64,000 nucleotides of DNA from Anaerocolumna aminovalerica (GCF_900115365.1 NZ_FOWD01000001.1:1-64000), one strand, 5' to 3'; shown: positions 1 to 10,256, counted from the stretch's first letter. The notes: generated from the sequence alone by a model not told the origin. Made by a program: numbers and translations.

Positions 1-126
1 GACAGTCTGCTAAAAATGCTGTATCTGGCCACGATGGACATCACGAAAAAATGGACAGGGCACCGTCAGGACTGGGGACAGATTCACTCCCAGTTGGAGA
101 TATTCTTTGAAGAAAGGTTATCCTAA
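1..126 (+). CDS. C-terminal end of an IS256-family (mutator) transposase, cut by window edge
   Basis: Reading frame 1 is open from the first base to a TAA at 124-126 and gives 41 residues ending in FFEERLS. The pieces MDITKKWTG and QDWGQIHSQLEIFFEERL are typical of the extreme C terminus of mutator-type DDE transposases. The start lies outside the window, so it is unknown whether the element is intact. An IS end-like sequence follows at 259-301, consistent with the 3' end of the same element. Confidence 0.85.
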   Translation, partial: DSLLKMLYLATMDITKKWTGHRQDWGQIHSQLEIFFEERLS

Positions 127-205
127 AAACGGAAAAATTAAGGTATTAAGACTGCCGAAGGGGAGTTTTACTTGACAACCCCAAAAACAGATTTATAATA
201 CAAGC

Positions 206-240
206 ATGGGCAAGAACCACAGAAAAATGGCCTTGCCCAT
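206..240. repeat. Stem-loop downstream of the transposase
   Basis: ATGGGCAAG at 206-214 pairs perfectly with CTTGCCCAT at 232-240. There is no T-run on either side, so it may be an IS-internal hairpin and not an intrinsic terminator. Confidence 0.45.
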
Positions 241-258
241 AAATAACTATTAAAATTT

Positions 259-301
259 TATGTCAGTTTTTTGAGTTTACACGGACTTTGAAACGGTCTC
301 C
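259..301. repeat. IS256-type terminal sequence (right end)
   Basis: The stretch from TATGTCAG to ACGGTCTCC closely matches 11898-11938 (same order, a few substitutions). Both carry GAGTTTACAcGGACTTTGAAACGG-like sequence, typical of the end of an IS256-family element. Here it lies about 130 bases past the transposase stop and probably marks the element boundary. The other end is outside the window, so the target-site duplication cannot be checked. Confidence 0.65.
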
Positions 302-312
302 AGTAAATACAT

Positions 313-1170
313 TTACTTTTCTAAAGGATTTGAATAATCTAATTCCGTTAGTTCTTTCTCCTCAATAGTATCACCTTGAGAATTCACGGCTTTGTATCCT
401 ATAACTTGAGGTCCTTTTGATAAAAAAGCAATAAAAGGTTTTGGACTTTCAACTTGAATATCATAGTCCTCTGCATTTGTGAAAAGCTTAATTTTACAAA
501 TATCTGAATTCATCCATTTATCTTCTATAAGATCGTATTTTAACTTTTTTACAAATCCAAAACAAATGGGGTTATTTTGATTTACTACTCCCAAATATAC
601 ATTTTGTAATGAAAGAATTTGAGGAGCATCGGAAACATTAAGAATTTGAATTTTTTCATTTAACATAGTATACTGTACTAAGTATATACCATCAGCAAAG
701 TCGTAACCAAGCGTTAAAACCATACTGTAGTAATCATCATTATTTTTTTCCGTATGCAAAACTCTCATATTTTCCCTCATTAACATCCAATAGGAAAGAT
801 ATTCGTGTAAATCATCTAAAAGTACGGTTTCTTCTTTAGATTCAGGAATAGAAAAGTCAAATCCCCATTTTTCTTTATACATATCATTATTACTTAATAA
901 AAGTCCTTTTTGAGATATATAAGTTTCAGCTTGTGAGGTTGAGATTGGTAAAGTAAGCTCTTTTTCATCGTATGATAAACTGTGTTCCTGGTATATTTTT
1001 TTAATCTGCCAATCTAACATTAATTCTCTTGCTTCCTGGATTGGATTCTTTTCATACGTATTTATAGATTCCCCAGGTAATTTTGATGAATCCGTAGCCT
1101 TATATTGGCACGATGAACAAAAGATACTTAAAACCAATATTAAAACGATGGATAAGAATATTCTTTTCAT
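313..1170 (-). CDS. Putative lipoprotein of unknown function
   Basis: The 285-residue product starts with a short basic segment, a hydrophobic stretch and a lipobox-like Cys (SIFCSSC), so it is probably lipid-anchored on the outer face of the membrane. I do not recognise the remaining 260 residues, which are hydrophilic with no obvious repeats. The ATG at 1168-1170 is preferred over an in-frame GTG three codons upstream, because the AGAGAG ribosome site is placed for the ATG. It stands alone between the IS remnant and the amidase gene, on the same strand as the amidase and the ABC pair. Confidence 0.7.
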   Translation of the reverse strand: MKRIFLSIVLILVLSIFCSSCQYKATDSSKLPGESINTYEKNPIQEARELMLDWQIKKIYQEHSLSYDEKELTLPISTSQAETYISQKGLLLSNNDMYKEKWGFDFSIPESKEETVLLDDLHEYLSYWMLMRENMRVLHTEKNNDDYYSMVLTLGYDFADGIYLVQYTMLNEKIQILNVSDAPQILSLQNVYLGVVNQNNPICFGFVKKLKYDLIEDKWMNSDICKIKLFTNAEDYDIQVESPKPFIAFLSKGPQVIGYKAVNSQGDTIEEKELTELDYSNPLEK

Positions 1171-1362
1171 TTTTCTCACTCTCTTTCAAATAATTAACTA
1201 GTCATAATAATAAATTGATATCTATAAAGGCTGCTGTAAATATAGAACATTTTAATACTTTTTATATCATTTATGTATCATATAAAAATATGTTATCCAG
1301 AATTCTTTTTGTAAAAACAATTTTTTAGTAAAGGTCAGAAAATACCATTATTACTTATATAC

Positions 1363-2688
1363 TTATTTATCAAACTGAGCCGAATTAAAAGTCAATTTTC
1401 TCATATAACAATCTGCCCCGCCCCAACCAGAAATTAGATCAGAAAGTGCTCTTGTAGTATTTTTAGAATGTTGTGCAACTATTATGTTATTATAGTCATC
1501 ACTAAATTTTGGACTTGAAAAGATTACATATACAGAGTGACGATATTTGGCATCACCGCTCCTCTTAACTTGCAACACATCACCTGAAGAAATAGCGAAT
1601 GCTACCAAGTTTTTATATACTGAATTATTGTTGCTTCCACTAGCTCTTGGACCTGTTCCAGAATTTAAAGTTGCAAAATTCCATAAATCATTAACGCTTT
1701 CCCAAGGTGTTCCTGCTCCATATTGATGTCCAAACCAATTTGATAGAGTTGTTGAAGGCATCATGCGTACTCTATTATTAATATTATTTGTCATTGTTGT
1801 TATACTATCACCTGGATTCCAACCTCCATATGCTGCCCAAATACATTGAGAAATAAAATTAGTGCAATCTCCACCGTCACCAGCAGCAGTATAAAAGCAA
1901 GGATTATTTGAATATGCATATTCATTTGCATAAGCTACTCCGTTAGCACTATTATAGCTATATTGACTTGCCCTTGTTTTAAGTAGCGGTGGCTGTATTA
2001 TGTTTGGCTCTTGTGATACTAATTCATTAGTTAATTCAATCTGCATTAGCATATTATCTACTACGGTATTGATATCATTAATATTTATATTTTTCACCTT
2101 ATGATTCGTTACATCCATATCAATGACATTTTCATAATTTAATGTTGATATAAAATCATCAAACATTACCTCATCAATATTAAATGATTCAATTAAATAA
2201 TTATTATCAACACTTTTTATCCTAGCATCAAAATTAATATTGTCCTGTCTTCCCTCCAATCCATTTGTGTATGTGTATTTTAAGTTAAAACTACCATGAA
2301 TAAGTATATTCTCTGCATCTTTAACATAATCAACATTTAATAAATTATAATCATAGCTTGACCATGATGTATGCATTACCTGTGATTGTTTTATTCTCCA
2401 TCTTAAAAATTGGTTATAAAGAATAGTATTATCACTTTCATAAAAAATATCTCTAGTTTCAACGTCATTTCCAGTAATAAGAGCATTAAACTGTCTTGTT
2501 AAAAGATGATTACACAAGTTTAAAGCAGTGGTCTTTTCACTCTCTTTTAAGTATTGTTCACTTATATCTGTGGTTTGATTACTTTTGGATAGATTTTCTT
2601 CAGCTAATATTATTTTCTCAGGTAGTAATATAAAAACAAATAGTAGTATTGCTAAAATTACTTTACTTGCATTATTTTTTTTATTCAT
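1363..2688 (-). CDS. Secreted protein with a C-terminal putative amidase domain (Amidase_6 type)
   Basis: The product is 441 residues. Residues 1-30 look like a signal peptide (Lys-rich start, then a run of Ile/Leu/Phe). The middle section, about 40-230, is a poorly conserved extracellular region. The last 180 residues contain ANEYAYSNNP and GGDCTNFISQC, the hallmark of the Clostridia putative amidase domain (Amidase_6), with the Cys of DCTNF as likely nucleophile and a later His in YRHSVYV. Such domains are thought to act on peptide or cell-wall bonds; substrate unknown. The ATG at 2686-2688 follows AGGAGG by about eight bases. A longer in-frame GTG start at 2745 lacks this site. Confidence 0.8.
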   Translation of the reverse strand: MNKKNNASKVILAILLFVFILLPEKIILAEENLSKSNQTTDISEQYLKESEKTTALNLCNHLLTRQFNALITGNDVETRDIFYESDNTILYNQFLRWRIKQSQVMHTSWSSYDYNLLNVDYVKDAENILIHGSFNLKYTYTNGLEGRQDNINFDARIKSVDNNYLIESFNIDEVMFDDFISTLNYENVIDMDVTNHKVKNININDINTVVDNMLMQIELTNELVSQEPNIIQPPLLKTRASQYSYNSANGVAYANEYAYSNNPCFYTAAGDGGDCTNFISQCIWAAYGGWNPGDSITTMTNNINNRVRMMPSTTLSNWFGHQYGAGTPWESVNDLWNFATLNSGTGPRASGSNNNSVYKNLVAFAISSGDVLQVKRSGDAKYRHSVYVIFSSPKFSDDYNNIIVAQHSKNTTRALSDLISGWGGADCYMRKLTFNSAQFDK

Positions 2689-3102
2689 ATAATTTTCCTC
2701 CTGATTGTAATAATAATTGTTATAGTAATTATGCTGTTCCACCAAATACCGCTAAAAGAACTTATTTCTATTATCAGAATAAGAATATTAAAGGATATCC
2801 TAAGAAGCGAGCATCAATGATTAGTCATATTAAAAAAAATTTGTTCTTTATCTTTGTAATTTCATTAATCTCCCCCTTTCATGTAATTGCTAGTATTTGG
2901 TATATCCAATTATATCACAGAATATAATAGTTATCTCAGGGTGTTGAATTTAATATATATATTTGTTAAAACTTACAGTTTTTCACCCAAACACAATTAA
3001 TAACCTCCCTCGCTTATGTACATAATCATATTTAGATTGTTTTCTACATTGAAATATCATTTTTCCTAGATATTGTTCTTACATATTTAATAATACCCTA
3101 TT
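2689..3102. other. Intergenic region with a decayed gene copy
   Basis: About 410 bases without an intact gene. Bases 2911-2989 align without gaps to 6507-6585 and encode, on the minus strand, a stop-ridden version of the same peptide. The rest is AT-rich. On the minus strand a GGGGGAG site precedes a five-codon ORF that looks like another broken gene start. Confidence 0.5.
2911..2989 (-). pseudogene. Degenerate fragment, paralogue of the 6.2-6.6 kb pseudogene
   Basis: Read on the minus strand the frame begins KNCKF and continues with stops at several positions. Residue by residue it matches the pseudogene at 6507-6585 (KNCKF, a Tyr-x-x-Asn-Ser-Thr run, a late Ile-Leu). The nucleotide alignment is ungapped over about 79 bases. 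Parent function unknown. Confidence 0.5.
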
Positions 3103-5328
3103 TTATATCTCATTTATCCGAACACCTTCAACAATACTTATTTTTCTCATTAATAAATTGATAACACATTCTGATAGTACTGAAGCAAATATAAGAATCA
3201 GTATTCCTATAAATAAACCCAACCAAGGAAATGACCAGGAAACATTATACTCAGTTAAATATATTTTTTGAATGAATAAGGAACATATAATTCCTACAGC
3301 AGTTCCTGGTACCAATGCTTTGATTGAATTCAATAAACTTTCAACCTTTTTCATTTTCCTGATGGATTCCGGTGTCATACCTATTGAAGAAAGAATTGAA
3401 AATTCTTTAATACGTCCATGGGCTATCGTCCATGTGACAATAAAATTGCTGAACATACAAATAAATAACAAAATTATAATTAATCCGGTCAATAAATACC
3501 GTATACCTGTAATACCTGCCTGGTCTCCTCTGATTTGTTCATCATAATTATAAATATTTCCGTGCACCTGTGTCTGCTTATCCAAGTAAGTGGATGTTGA
3601 ATTTTCCAATACATCTGCCTCATCTACCATTCCGCGTAAAATGACATTATGGGTTCCCACATCTCTTTCTGCAAATGGACGACAGGGCTCTAATGATAAA
3701 AAAGTATCTTCAGACACTAAGATTACAAGACTAGTTGGTGCATCAACCTTAGTATATTCCGGAGAATAATCTATAACAGCAGCTATCTTTATATCGATAG
3801 CATCATTAGGCTTACTTAATTCTAAGTCAGAAACATGGGTAGAATAAACAGGAAGTATGTCCCCGGTCTCCAAATGATAGGGTCTTCCTTTTTCTTGCAC
3901 TCCGTCATTTCTCCATGTACGCTCATCATTAATAAAAATACCTGTATTTCCGCTTAAGGTATTTTTATCGATACCTTCCCTATTACAAATGGAATTAAGG
4001 GTATTTTCATCAACAGATAAAAGAACAGCATCTGGCTGCCTTCCGGATCCCTGAAACAACCCGGAACCATATCCTGTTTCAGACAACGGAAGAGGGTTTC
4101 GCAGTTCAAATGCAGTTTGGCGAATTAAGCTTAACTGATTATCTGAAATCTGCACAAGTTCATTTGCAGTTTGTCCTAGAAGTTTACTATCATCACAGGA
4201 AAGGTGAATATTAATATTATAGTCCATTCCGCTATAAGTCATAGATATCACATCATTTGTGTAATGGCTGAAACTGGACAACACCATACATAAAGCAATA
4301 TTCACAGACATTGCCATCAAGACAGGATAGTAGCGGCGTTTAAAACGTTTATAAGTTTTATATGCCAGTTGTCCTTCTATTTGAAAAAATCTTGATATAA
4401 TCTTAGTTGCAAAATTAGAAAGAGCAGAATTTCTGGTTTGTTTCTGTTCCCATTTTGATATATGTATTTGTTGATTCTGCCGTAATGCCTCTATTGGCCT
4501 GATCTTTGCCGCTTTTTTAGCTGGCGGATAGGTTGATACCAAAATAATCCCCCCAGAGGCGATTATTATAGCAATCATAAATGGAATGGATATCACTATC
4601 TCTACAGGAGGAAACTTTTCCAGTCCTTTCAGCATAGCATCTAACCTACTTCTGGATAGATCTAACAGGTAAATACCAAACACTAAGCCAAAAGGCAGGG
4701 CTATTAAAATATATATCATACTCTCAAATAAAATCATTCTGCTGATTTGACTGCCGCTTGTACCAATACTGGACAAGAGTGCAAAATCCCGTTCTCTTTG
4801 AAATGCAGATATTTTCAATACTGCTCCAAGGGTTAAAACAGATGCCAACGTTATAATCGTAATAATAATTATAAATATAAGTAAAAATGCATACATACCA
4901 TTTTCTTTGCATAAATCACCGTATGAGACTAAAAGCTCCCAATTATGATCTTGATATATGGAATCAAGTGAATATTCACTTAACTTATCTTTCATAATTC
5001 TTGTGGTAAATAATCCGGGTTTATCTACAGTTACAAAAAGTACTGCTTCCCTATCCTCAGTGTCAAGAAAAACTTCTGAAAACCAAGAGTCCTTTTTAAA
5101 ACCTTCTTCTAATTCTTTAAGTTTGTTTGCATCTTCCGCAACAAATTTATAGTGATACGTACCAGATGTGTCAATAGCCCAACGCCGCAACACATCTTTA
5201 AAGCTGGCGGCAAAATTAAATATTGCGGATAATACTGCAATTATTAAAATGGTCATAAAAAATGTAAGTAAAGTCTGAATAAAATGTTTCTTAATATGGC
5301 GGAGAGTAGATATAAATAAAATCTTCAT
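3103..5328 (-). CDS. FtsX/MacB-type ABC transporter permease
   Basis: The 741-residue membrane protein has the two-repeat architecture of large FtsX-like permeases: one N-terminal helix (about 15-40), an extracellular segment, three helices around 145-285 containing an FtsX signature (FALLSSIGTSGSQI), a mid helix near 335, a large extracellular domain, and a last FtsX block (about 620-735, FSILSSIGMTPESI). Such permeases usually work mechanically, in export of lipids or peptides or in antimicrobial-peptide resistance. The ATPase gene ends two bases upstream, so the two are co-translated. No two-component system is adjacent, which weakens a Bce-type detoxification assignment. Substrate unknown. 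Confidence 0.85.
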   Translation of the reverse strand: MKILFISTLRHIKKHFIQTLLTFFMTILIIAVLSAIFNFAASFKDVLRRWAIDTSGTYHYKFVAEDANKLKELEEGFKKDSWFSEVFLDTEDREAVLFVTVDKPGLFTTRIMKDKLSEYSLDSIYQDHNWELLVSYGDLCKENGMYAFLLIFIIIITIITLASVLTLGAVLKISAFQRERDFALLSSIGTSGSQISRMILFESMIYILIALPFGLVFGIYLLDLSRSRLDAMLKGLEKFPPVEIVISIPFMIAIIIASGGIILVSTYPPAKKAAKIRPIEALRQNQQIHISKWEQKQTRNSALSNFATKIISRFFQIEGQLAYKTYKRFKRRYYPVLMAMSVNIALCMVLSSFSHYTNDVISMTYSGMDYNINIHLSCDDSKLLGQTANELVQISDNQLSLIRQTAFELRNPLPLSETGYGSGLFQGSGRQPDAVLLSVDENTLNSICNREGIDKNTLSGNTGIFINDERTWRNDGVQEKGRPYHLETGDILPVYSTHVSDLELSKPNDAIDIKIAAVIDYSPEYTKVDAPTSLVILVSEDTFLSLEPCRPFAERDVGTHNVILRGMVDEADVLENSTSTYLDKQTQVHGNIYNYDEQIRGDQAGITGIRYLLTGLIIILLFICMFSNFIVTWTIAHGRIKEFSILSSIGMTPESIRKMKKVESLLNSIKALVPGTAVGIICSLFIQKIYLTEYNVSWSFPWLGLFIGILILIFASVLSECVINLLMRKISIVEGVRINEI

Positions 5329-5330
5329 AT

Positions 5331-6002
5331 TTACACCACCTTATCTAACGCAATATGTCCATCTTTCATAAATATCCGGCGTTTTGCAATACTGCTGACA
5401 TTTTCATCATGGGAGACCATAATAATTGTTTGATCATAATTTTCATTTGCTGCTCTTAATAATGTCAAAACTTCTTCTGTATTTTCACTATCCAAATTTC
5501 CTGTTGGCTCATCTGCCAATATTAGGGAAGGTTTTGACATTAACCCACGTCCTATGGCCACACGCTGTTGCTGTCCGCCGGATAATTGATTTGGAAGATG
5601 TTTTCTGCGTTCTGACAAGCCAAGCAATTCGAGCAAGGACATAAGCATTGCTCTATCTATTTTTTTACCATCAAGCATTAAAGGTAAAATTATATTTTCC
5701 TCAACAGTCAAAGTGGGTATCAAATTAAATGACTGATAAATCATACCAATATGTCTGCGCCTAAAGATTGCTTGTTCTGATGGCTGCAACTTATTAATAT
5801 TTTTCCCTTCAATAAATACATTTCCCGAAGTGGGAATGTCTACTCCTGCCATCATATGAAGCAATGTTGATTTTCCAGAACCTGATGGCCCCGTGATTGC
5901 AAGAAATTCGCCCTTCTTTATTTCAAGATTCACATTATCTAACGCTATTACTGTGGAATCACCAATTTTATATATTTTCGTAAGATTTTGAATTGTTATC
6001 AT
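5331..6002 (-). CDS. ABC transporter ATP-binding protein (LolD/MacB family)
   Basis: The ATPase is 223 residues, with Walker A GPSGSGKST, Q-loop YQSFNL, signature LSGGQQQRVAIGR, Walker B LILADEPTGNLDS and switch His in MVSHDE. The NLDS extension after Walker B is typical of MacB/LolD partners of FtsX permeases. The ATG at 6000-6002 is chosen because an AGAAAGG site lies ten bases upstream. An upstream TTG would add eight residues and overlap that site. It is first in a two-gene operon with the permease. Confidence 0.9.
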   Translation of the reverse strand: MITIQNLTKIYKIGDSTVIALDNVNLEIKKGEFLAITGPSGSGKSTLLHMMAGVDIPTSGNVFIEGKNINKLQPSEQAIFRRRHIGMIYQSFNLIPTLTVEENIILPLMLDGKKIDRAMLMSLLELLGLSERRKHLPNQLSGGQQQRVAIGRGLMSKPSLILADEPTGNLDSENTEEVLTLLRAANENYDQTIIMVSHDENVSSIAKRRIFMKDGHIALDKVV

Positions 6003-6183
6003 GTGTAGTGTACCTTTCTTATACAATTTATCCTGTCATAATTCTAACATGGGCTATTCCATTGGATCTAACATTTTTAGAAATTATGATAGTAGGCTTT
6101 CTATAATATTATACTATCATAGAAAGCCTAACATATCACTTATTGTATAATTATAACTTTAACTAATTATAATGGTCTATAAA

Positions 6184-6640
6184 TTAAATTTGATTACCGC
6201 TTTCACTAATTCTAATTGTTACGGAGCAATCTCTGCTTAAGCCAATAACATTAGTAACGGTAAAAGAAAATGTAACATAAGCATATTTGTTAAATATTCC
6301 TGCATATCGGCCGGTACCGGAAGTTGTGCTAACATTGGAAGTAGTGGCATTTGACGGTATATGGTCCCATCCACCGCTTGGACTACTAACGCTCACATCT
6401 CCATTACCCCATGTAAAATATCCTTCTGCATAATAAAACGTTGATCTGCTTAAACCATTGTCCCAAGTTAACTCTTTTTCATAATTGCCGATATTACTGC
6501 ATCAATCATACCACAAAATATCATTAGCACCCCAAGTTGTTGAATTTGGTGTATATTTTTGTTGAAACTTACAGTTTTTCCTATAATCAAAATCTAATTT
6601 AATTAAATATTGAAAAATACATCTATTACATTAGGATTTT
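6184..6640 (-). pseudogene. Remnant of a secreted or surface protein gene
   Basis: The longest open piece (6184-6494) encodes a Ser/Thr/Gly-rich, beta-like segment (NYEKELTWDNG, then FTWGNGDVSV, then TVTNVIGLSRDCSVTI) with no plausible start. Upstream the same frame continues through one TGA and reads KNCKFQQKYTPNSTTWGAND before further stops. A single long frame interrupted by a nonsense codon and lacking its 5' end argues for a pseudogene. A more decayed paralogue is at 2911-2989. The Trp-Gly-Asn and Asp/Asn-rich character suggests an extracellular Ig-like or lectin-like fold; this is inference. Confidence 0.6.
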
Positions 6641-6906
6641 TGGATAATGTAAAAATACTATCAAACCTATCAAAGGCAATGACAAATAAGGCCAAGGACG
6701 TTTAAAGATTAATGATATCTTGATTTCTATTCGGCCCTTCCTCCAATCATAATTAATAATTTATTTATATGTTTTTACAAGATTTTTCACATATGATACT
6801 TCTTTGTTTATAGCCATTTACATTAATATTGAAATATTATTCTTAATACTATATAATTCTATATGATATTTAAGAAATTTAGTTTAACGAAAGTTGAGAT
6901 TATATT

Positions 6907-8358
6907 ATGGATACAATTAGCATTGATTTAAATAAAATAAGTACAGCAGGAGAAGCACCAGTTAATGAACCTGAAAGACAGTATTATTTTATGGCGAAAT
7001 TAAAGGAATGGGTAAAGCAAAAATCAGAAGAATTAGGCAGACCCCTTACCTTTATTACACAGACTTTTGGCTGTCAGATGAATGCGAAGGACTCTGAAAA
7101 ATTAGCCGGTATATTAGAAGAAATCGGTTATGTAGAAACAGATACGGAAGAAGCAGATTTTGTAATCTATAACACCTGTACGGTTCGTGAGAATGCCAAT
7201 ACCAGAGTATATGGGAGACTTGGGTTTTTAAACAGCCTTAAGAAGAAAAATCCGGACATGCTTATTGCATTGTGCGGATGTATGATGCAGGAAGATGTGG
7301 TAGTTGAAAAGATAAGAAAAAGCTACCGTTTTGTAGATATCATATTTGGAACCCACAATATCTTCAAACTTGCAGAACTCTTATATAACAGACTACAGTC
7401 TAAACGAATGATTATTGATATATGGCAGGGAACCGATCAGATAGTGGAAGATCTTCCAAGTGAAAGAAAATACAAATTCAAGGCCGGTGTAAATATTATG
7501 TATGGCTGTAACAATTTCTGCAGCTATTGTATTGTGCCTTATGTTAGAGGAAGAGAGAGAAGCCGTAATCCAGAAGATATTATCAAAGAAATTAAAGATA
7601 TGGTGGCAGATGGCGTAGTTGAAATTATGTTACTAGGCCAGAATGTTAACTCTTACGGAAAAACCTTGGATAAACCAATGACATTTGCAGAGTTATTATT
7701 AGAAATAGAAAAAATAGAAGGTTTGGAAAGAATTCGCTTTATGACTTCCCATCCAAAGGATTTATCTGATTCTTTAATAGAAGTAATGAAGAATTCGAAA
7801 AAAATCTGTAACCATCTGCATCTGCCCGTACAGTCAGGAAGTACCAAATTATTAAAAGCGATGAACCGCAAATATACAAAAGAACAATATTTAGATTTGG
7901 TAGATAGAATAAAAACTGCTATGCCAAACATATCTTTAACTACAGATATTATTATTGGATTCCCCGGAGAAACAGAAGAAGATTTCTTAGATACTTTAGA
8001 TGTGGTTAGAAAAGTGAGATACGACAGTGCTTATACTTTCCTTTATTCAAAACGTACGGGAACACCGGCAGCTGTTATGGAAACACAAGTTGAGGAAGAA
8101 GTTGCAAAGGAAAGATTTAATCGCTTATTAAAAGAAGTACAGGATATTTCAGCAGATTTAACAAAGAGAGACGAAGGAACTGTACAAACTGCTTTAGTGG
8201 AAGAAATAAACAACCAAGATTCATCTTTATTAACAGGACGATTAAGCAACAATGTATTGGTTCATTTTCCAGGATGTAAAGAATTGATTGGAAAACTAGT
8301 TGATGTGAAATTAGCAGAATGCAAAGGTTTTTATTATTTAGGAGAATTAGTAGAATAA
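6907..8358 (+). CDS. miaB: tRNA-2-methylthio-N6-dimethylallyladenosine synthase MiaB
   Basis: MiaB adds a methylthio group to i6A37 of tRNAs reading UNN codons, using two iron-sulfur clusters and S-adenosylmethionine. The 483-residue protein has the N-terminal UPF0004 domain with Cys56 (TFGCQMN), Cys91 (NTCTVRENA) and Cys125 (GCM), the radical SAM motif at Cys201/Cys205/Cys208 (GCNNFCSYC), and a C-terminal TRAM domain (about 415-480). The length fits clostridial MiaB with its roughly 40-residue N-terminal extension. The ribosome site is weak (AAGTTGAG). In many Clostridia miaB lies beside mutS/mutL; here it stands before rny. Confidence 0.95.
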   Translation: MDTISIDLNKISTAGEAPVNEPERQYYFMAKLKEWVKQKSEELGRPLTFITQTFGCQMNAKDSEKLAGILEEIGYVETDTEEADFVIYNTCTVRENANTRVYGRLGFLNSLKKKNPDMLIALCGCMMQEDVVVEKIRKSYRFVDIIFGTHNIFKLAELLYNRLQSKRMIIDIWQGTDQIVEDLPSERKYKFKAGVNIMYGCNNFCSYCIVPYVRGRERSRNPEDIIKEIKDMVADGVVEIMLLGQNVNSYGKTLDKPMTFAELLLEIEKIEGLERIRFMTSHPKDLSDSLIEVMKNSKKICNHLHLPVQSGSTKLLKAMNRKYTKEQYLDLVDRIKTAMPNISLTTDIIIGFPGETEEDFLDTLDVVRKVRYDSAYTFLYSKRTGTPAAVMETQVEEEVAKERFNRLLKEVQDISADLTKRDEGTVQTALVEEINNQDSSLLTGRLSNNVLVHFPGCKELIGKLVDVKLAECKGFYYLGELVE

Positions 8359-8496
8359 AGATACAATATTGCTAATTTACTTTCTATGTATTTGTTATAA
8401 GATAACAATGTGAAGCATAATTTTAAAAAATTTATTAAAAAGCACATTAATATTCGTGAAATAGTGACATAATGCATAAAATATTAGTTACTATAC

Positions 8497-8525
8497 TTGA
8501 CATATTACTAAAAAAAGTATAAAAT
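8497..8525 (+). promoter_or_regulatory. Sigma-A promoter of rny
   Basis: TTGACA at 8497-8502, 17 bases, then TAAAAT at 8520-8525. It lies about 50 bases upstream of the rny GTG start and its AAGGAGGT site. Confidence 0.7.
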
Positions 8526-8574
8526 TTATATGTTGTATATTCGTACAATGAAAATTAAATAAGGAGGTGCTCCT

Positions 8575-10131
8575 GTGCCAGAAGAACTCAAAATAGTGAT
8601 CGCTATTTTAGTTACCTTGGTAATAATTGCTCCTCTTGTTTGGAAAATTGCAATATCCTATCGTGTGAAAGTCGTAGAGGCTAAGATAGGTTCCGCAGAA
8701 GAAAAAGCAAGGGAAATCATAGATGAAGCTTTAAAAACAGCTGAAACTAAGAAGAGAGAAGCCTTACTTGAAGCAAAGGAAGAGTCTTTAAAGACTAAGA
8801 ATGAGCTTGAGAAGGAAACTAAGGAAAGACGAGCAGAATTACAGCGTTACGAAAAACGTGTTCTTACAAAAGAAGAAACCTTAGATAAGAAGACGGAAGC
8901 ACTGGAAAAGAAAGAGGCTAAGCTCACTGCAAAAGAATCAGAGCTCGACAAAGTAAGAGCAGAAGCAGAAGAAATGCACAGCAAGCAATTGCAGGAGTTA
9001 GAAAAAATTTCTGGACTTACCTCCGATCAAGCAAAAGAATATCTTTTGAAAACTGTTGAAGACGAAGTAAAACATGAAACGGCGATGTTAGTAAAAGAAC
9101 TTGAAAACAAAGCGAAAGAAGAAGCTGACAAAAAAGCAAAGGAATATGTTGTTACAGCAATTCAGAGGTGCGCAGCAGATCATGTGGCTGAGACAACCAT
9201 ATCCGTTGTTCAACTTCCTAACGATGAGATGAAAGGCAGAATTATTGGTAGAGAAGGACGTAATATACGTACTTTAGAAACCCTGACCGGTGTAGATTTA
9301 ATTATTGATGATACTCCGGAAGCTGTTATCTTATCAGGTTTTGATCCAATCAGAAGAGAAGTTGCAAGAATTGCACTTGAAAAATTAATTGTAGATGGCA
9401 GAATCCATCCTGCAAGAATTGAAGAAATGGTTGAGAAAGCGCAAAAAGAAGTTGAAGTCATGATTCGTGAAGAAGGTGAAGCAGCAACTCTTGAAGTAGG
9501 TGTTCACGGAATTCATCCAGAGCTTGTTCGTTTACTTGGAAAGATGAAATTCAGAACAAGTTACGGACAAAATGCATTAAAACACTCTATTGAAGTGGCA
9601 CAATTATCCGGCTTACTGGCCGCAGAAATTGGTGTCGATATTAGAATGGCTAAGAGAGCCGGTTTATTGCATGACATTGGAAAGTCTGTTGATCACGAAA
9701 TGGAAGGCTCACATATTCAGATAGGTGTTGAGCTATGCAGGAAGTACAAGGAGTCTCCTATTGTTATTAATGCAGTAGAGTCACATCATGGCGATGTGGA
9801 ACCTACCTCATTGATTTCATGCATAGTACAAGCTGCAGATACAATTTCAGCAGCAAGACCTGGCGCTAGAAGAGAAACATTGGAAACATATACTAACAGA
9901 CTAAAACAGTTAGAAGATATTACGAATAGCTTTAAAGGGGTAGATAAGTCATTCGCAATACAGGCAGGTAGAGAAGTTCGCATCATGGTTGTGCCGGAAC
10001 AGGTTAGTGATGCAGACATGGTTTTGCTTGCACGTGATGTATCAAAACAGATTGAGGCCGAATTAGAATATCCAGGTCAAATTAAAGTAAATGTAATCAG
10101 AGAATCTCGTGTAACAGATTATGCTAAATGA
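8575..10131 (+). CDS. rny: Ribonuclease Y
   Basis: RNase Y is the membrane-anchored endonuclease that starts mRNA decay in Firmicutes. The 518-residue protein has one N-terminal transmembrane helix (about 5-25), a long Lys/Glu-rich coiled coil (about 35-195), a KH domain ([12 protein letters not shown], about 221-232) and an HD domain with the metal-binding His-Asp near residue 365 (GLLHDIGKS). The start is a GTG preceded by a perfect AAGGAGGT. It has its own promoter at 8497-8525 and ends at a strong terminator, so it is a single-gene unit. Confidence 0.96.
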   Translation: MPEELKIVIAILVTLVIIAPLVWKIAISYRVKVVEAKIGSAEEKAREIIDEALKTAETKKREALLEAKEESLKTKNELEKETKERRAELQRYEKRVLTKEETLDKKTEALEKKEAKLTAKESELDKVRAEAEEMHSKQLQELEKISGLTSDQAKEYLLKTVEDEVKHETAMLVKELENKAKEEADKKAKEYVVTAIQRCAADHVAETTISVVQLPNDEMKGRIIGREGRNIRTLETLTGVDLIIDDTPEAVILSGFDPIRREVARIALEKLIVDGRIHPARIEEMVEKAQKEVEVMIREEGEAATLEVGVHGIHPELVRLLGKMKFRTSYGQNALKHSIEVAQLSGLLAAEIGVDIRMAKRAGLLHDIGKSVDHEMEGSHIQIGVELCRKYKESPIVINAVESHHGDVEPTSLISCIVQAADTISAARPGARRETLETYTNRLKQLEDITNSFKGVDKSFAIQAGREVRIMVVPEQVSDADMVLLARDVSKQIEAELEYPGQIKVNVIRESRVTDYAK

Positions 10132-10148
10132 CATTAAATAAGAAAATT

Positions 10149-10190
10149 AAGATGGTTGAAAACCTTAAATAAAGGTTTCAGCCATCTTTT
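10149..10190 (+). terminator. Intrinsic terminator of rny
   Basis: AAGATGGTTGAAAACCTT pairs with AAGGTTTCAGCCATCTT across a short AT loop, followed by a T-run. It lies 17 bases past the rny stop. Confidence 0.85.
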
Positions 10191-10218
10191 TATTTTGATT
10201 TTATTTATGTTAATGTAA

Positions 10219-10256
10219 AAAAACTTTATGCAAAGATATTATCGCATAAAGTTTTT
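10219..10256. terminator. Second hairpin, possibly a bidirectional terminator
   Basis: AAAAACTTTATGC at 10219-10231 pairs with GCATAAAGTTTTT at 10244-10256. The A-run and T-run flank the stem symmetrically, so it could work in either direction. Confidence 0.55.

Noticed and set aside
1-312. A complete IS256 element at the left edge
   Set aside because: Only the transposase C terminus and one end are in the window; completeness cannot be judged.
3103-6002. BceAB-type bacitracin transporter
   Set aside because: The permease has two FtsX repeats and a different domain layout, and there is no adjacent two-component system.
8392-8408. TTGTTAT-aag-ATAACAA palindrome after miaB
   Set aside because: Too short in an AT-rich region to claim as an operator or terminator; no T-run.
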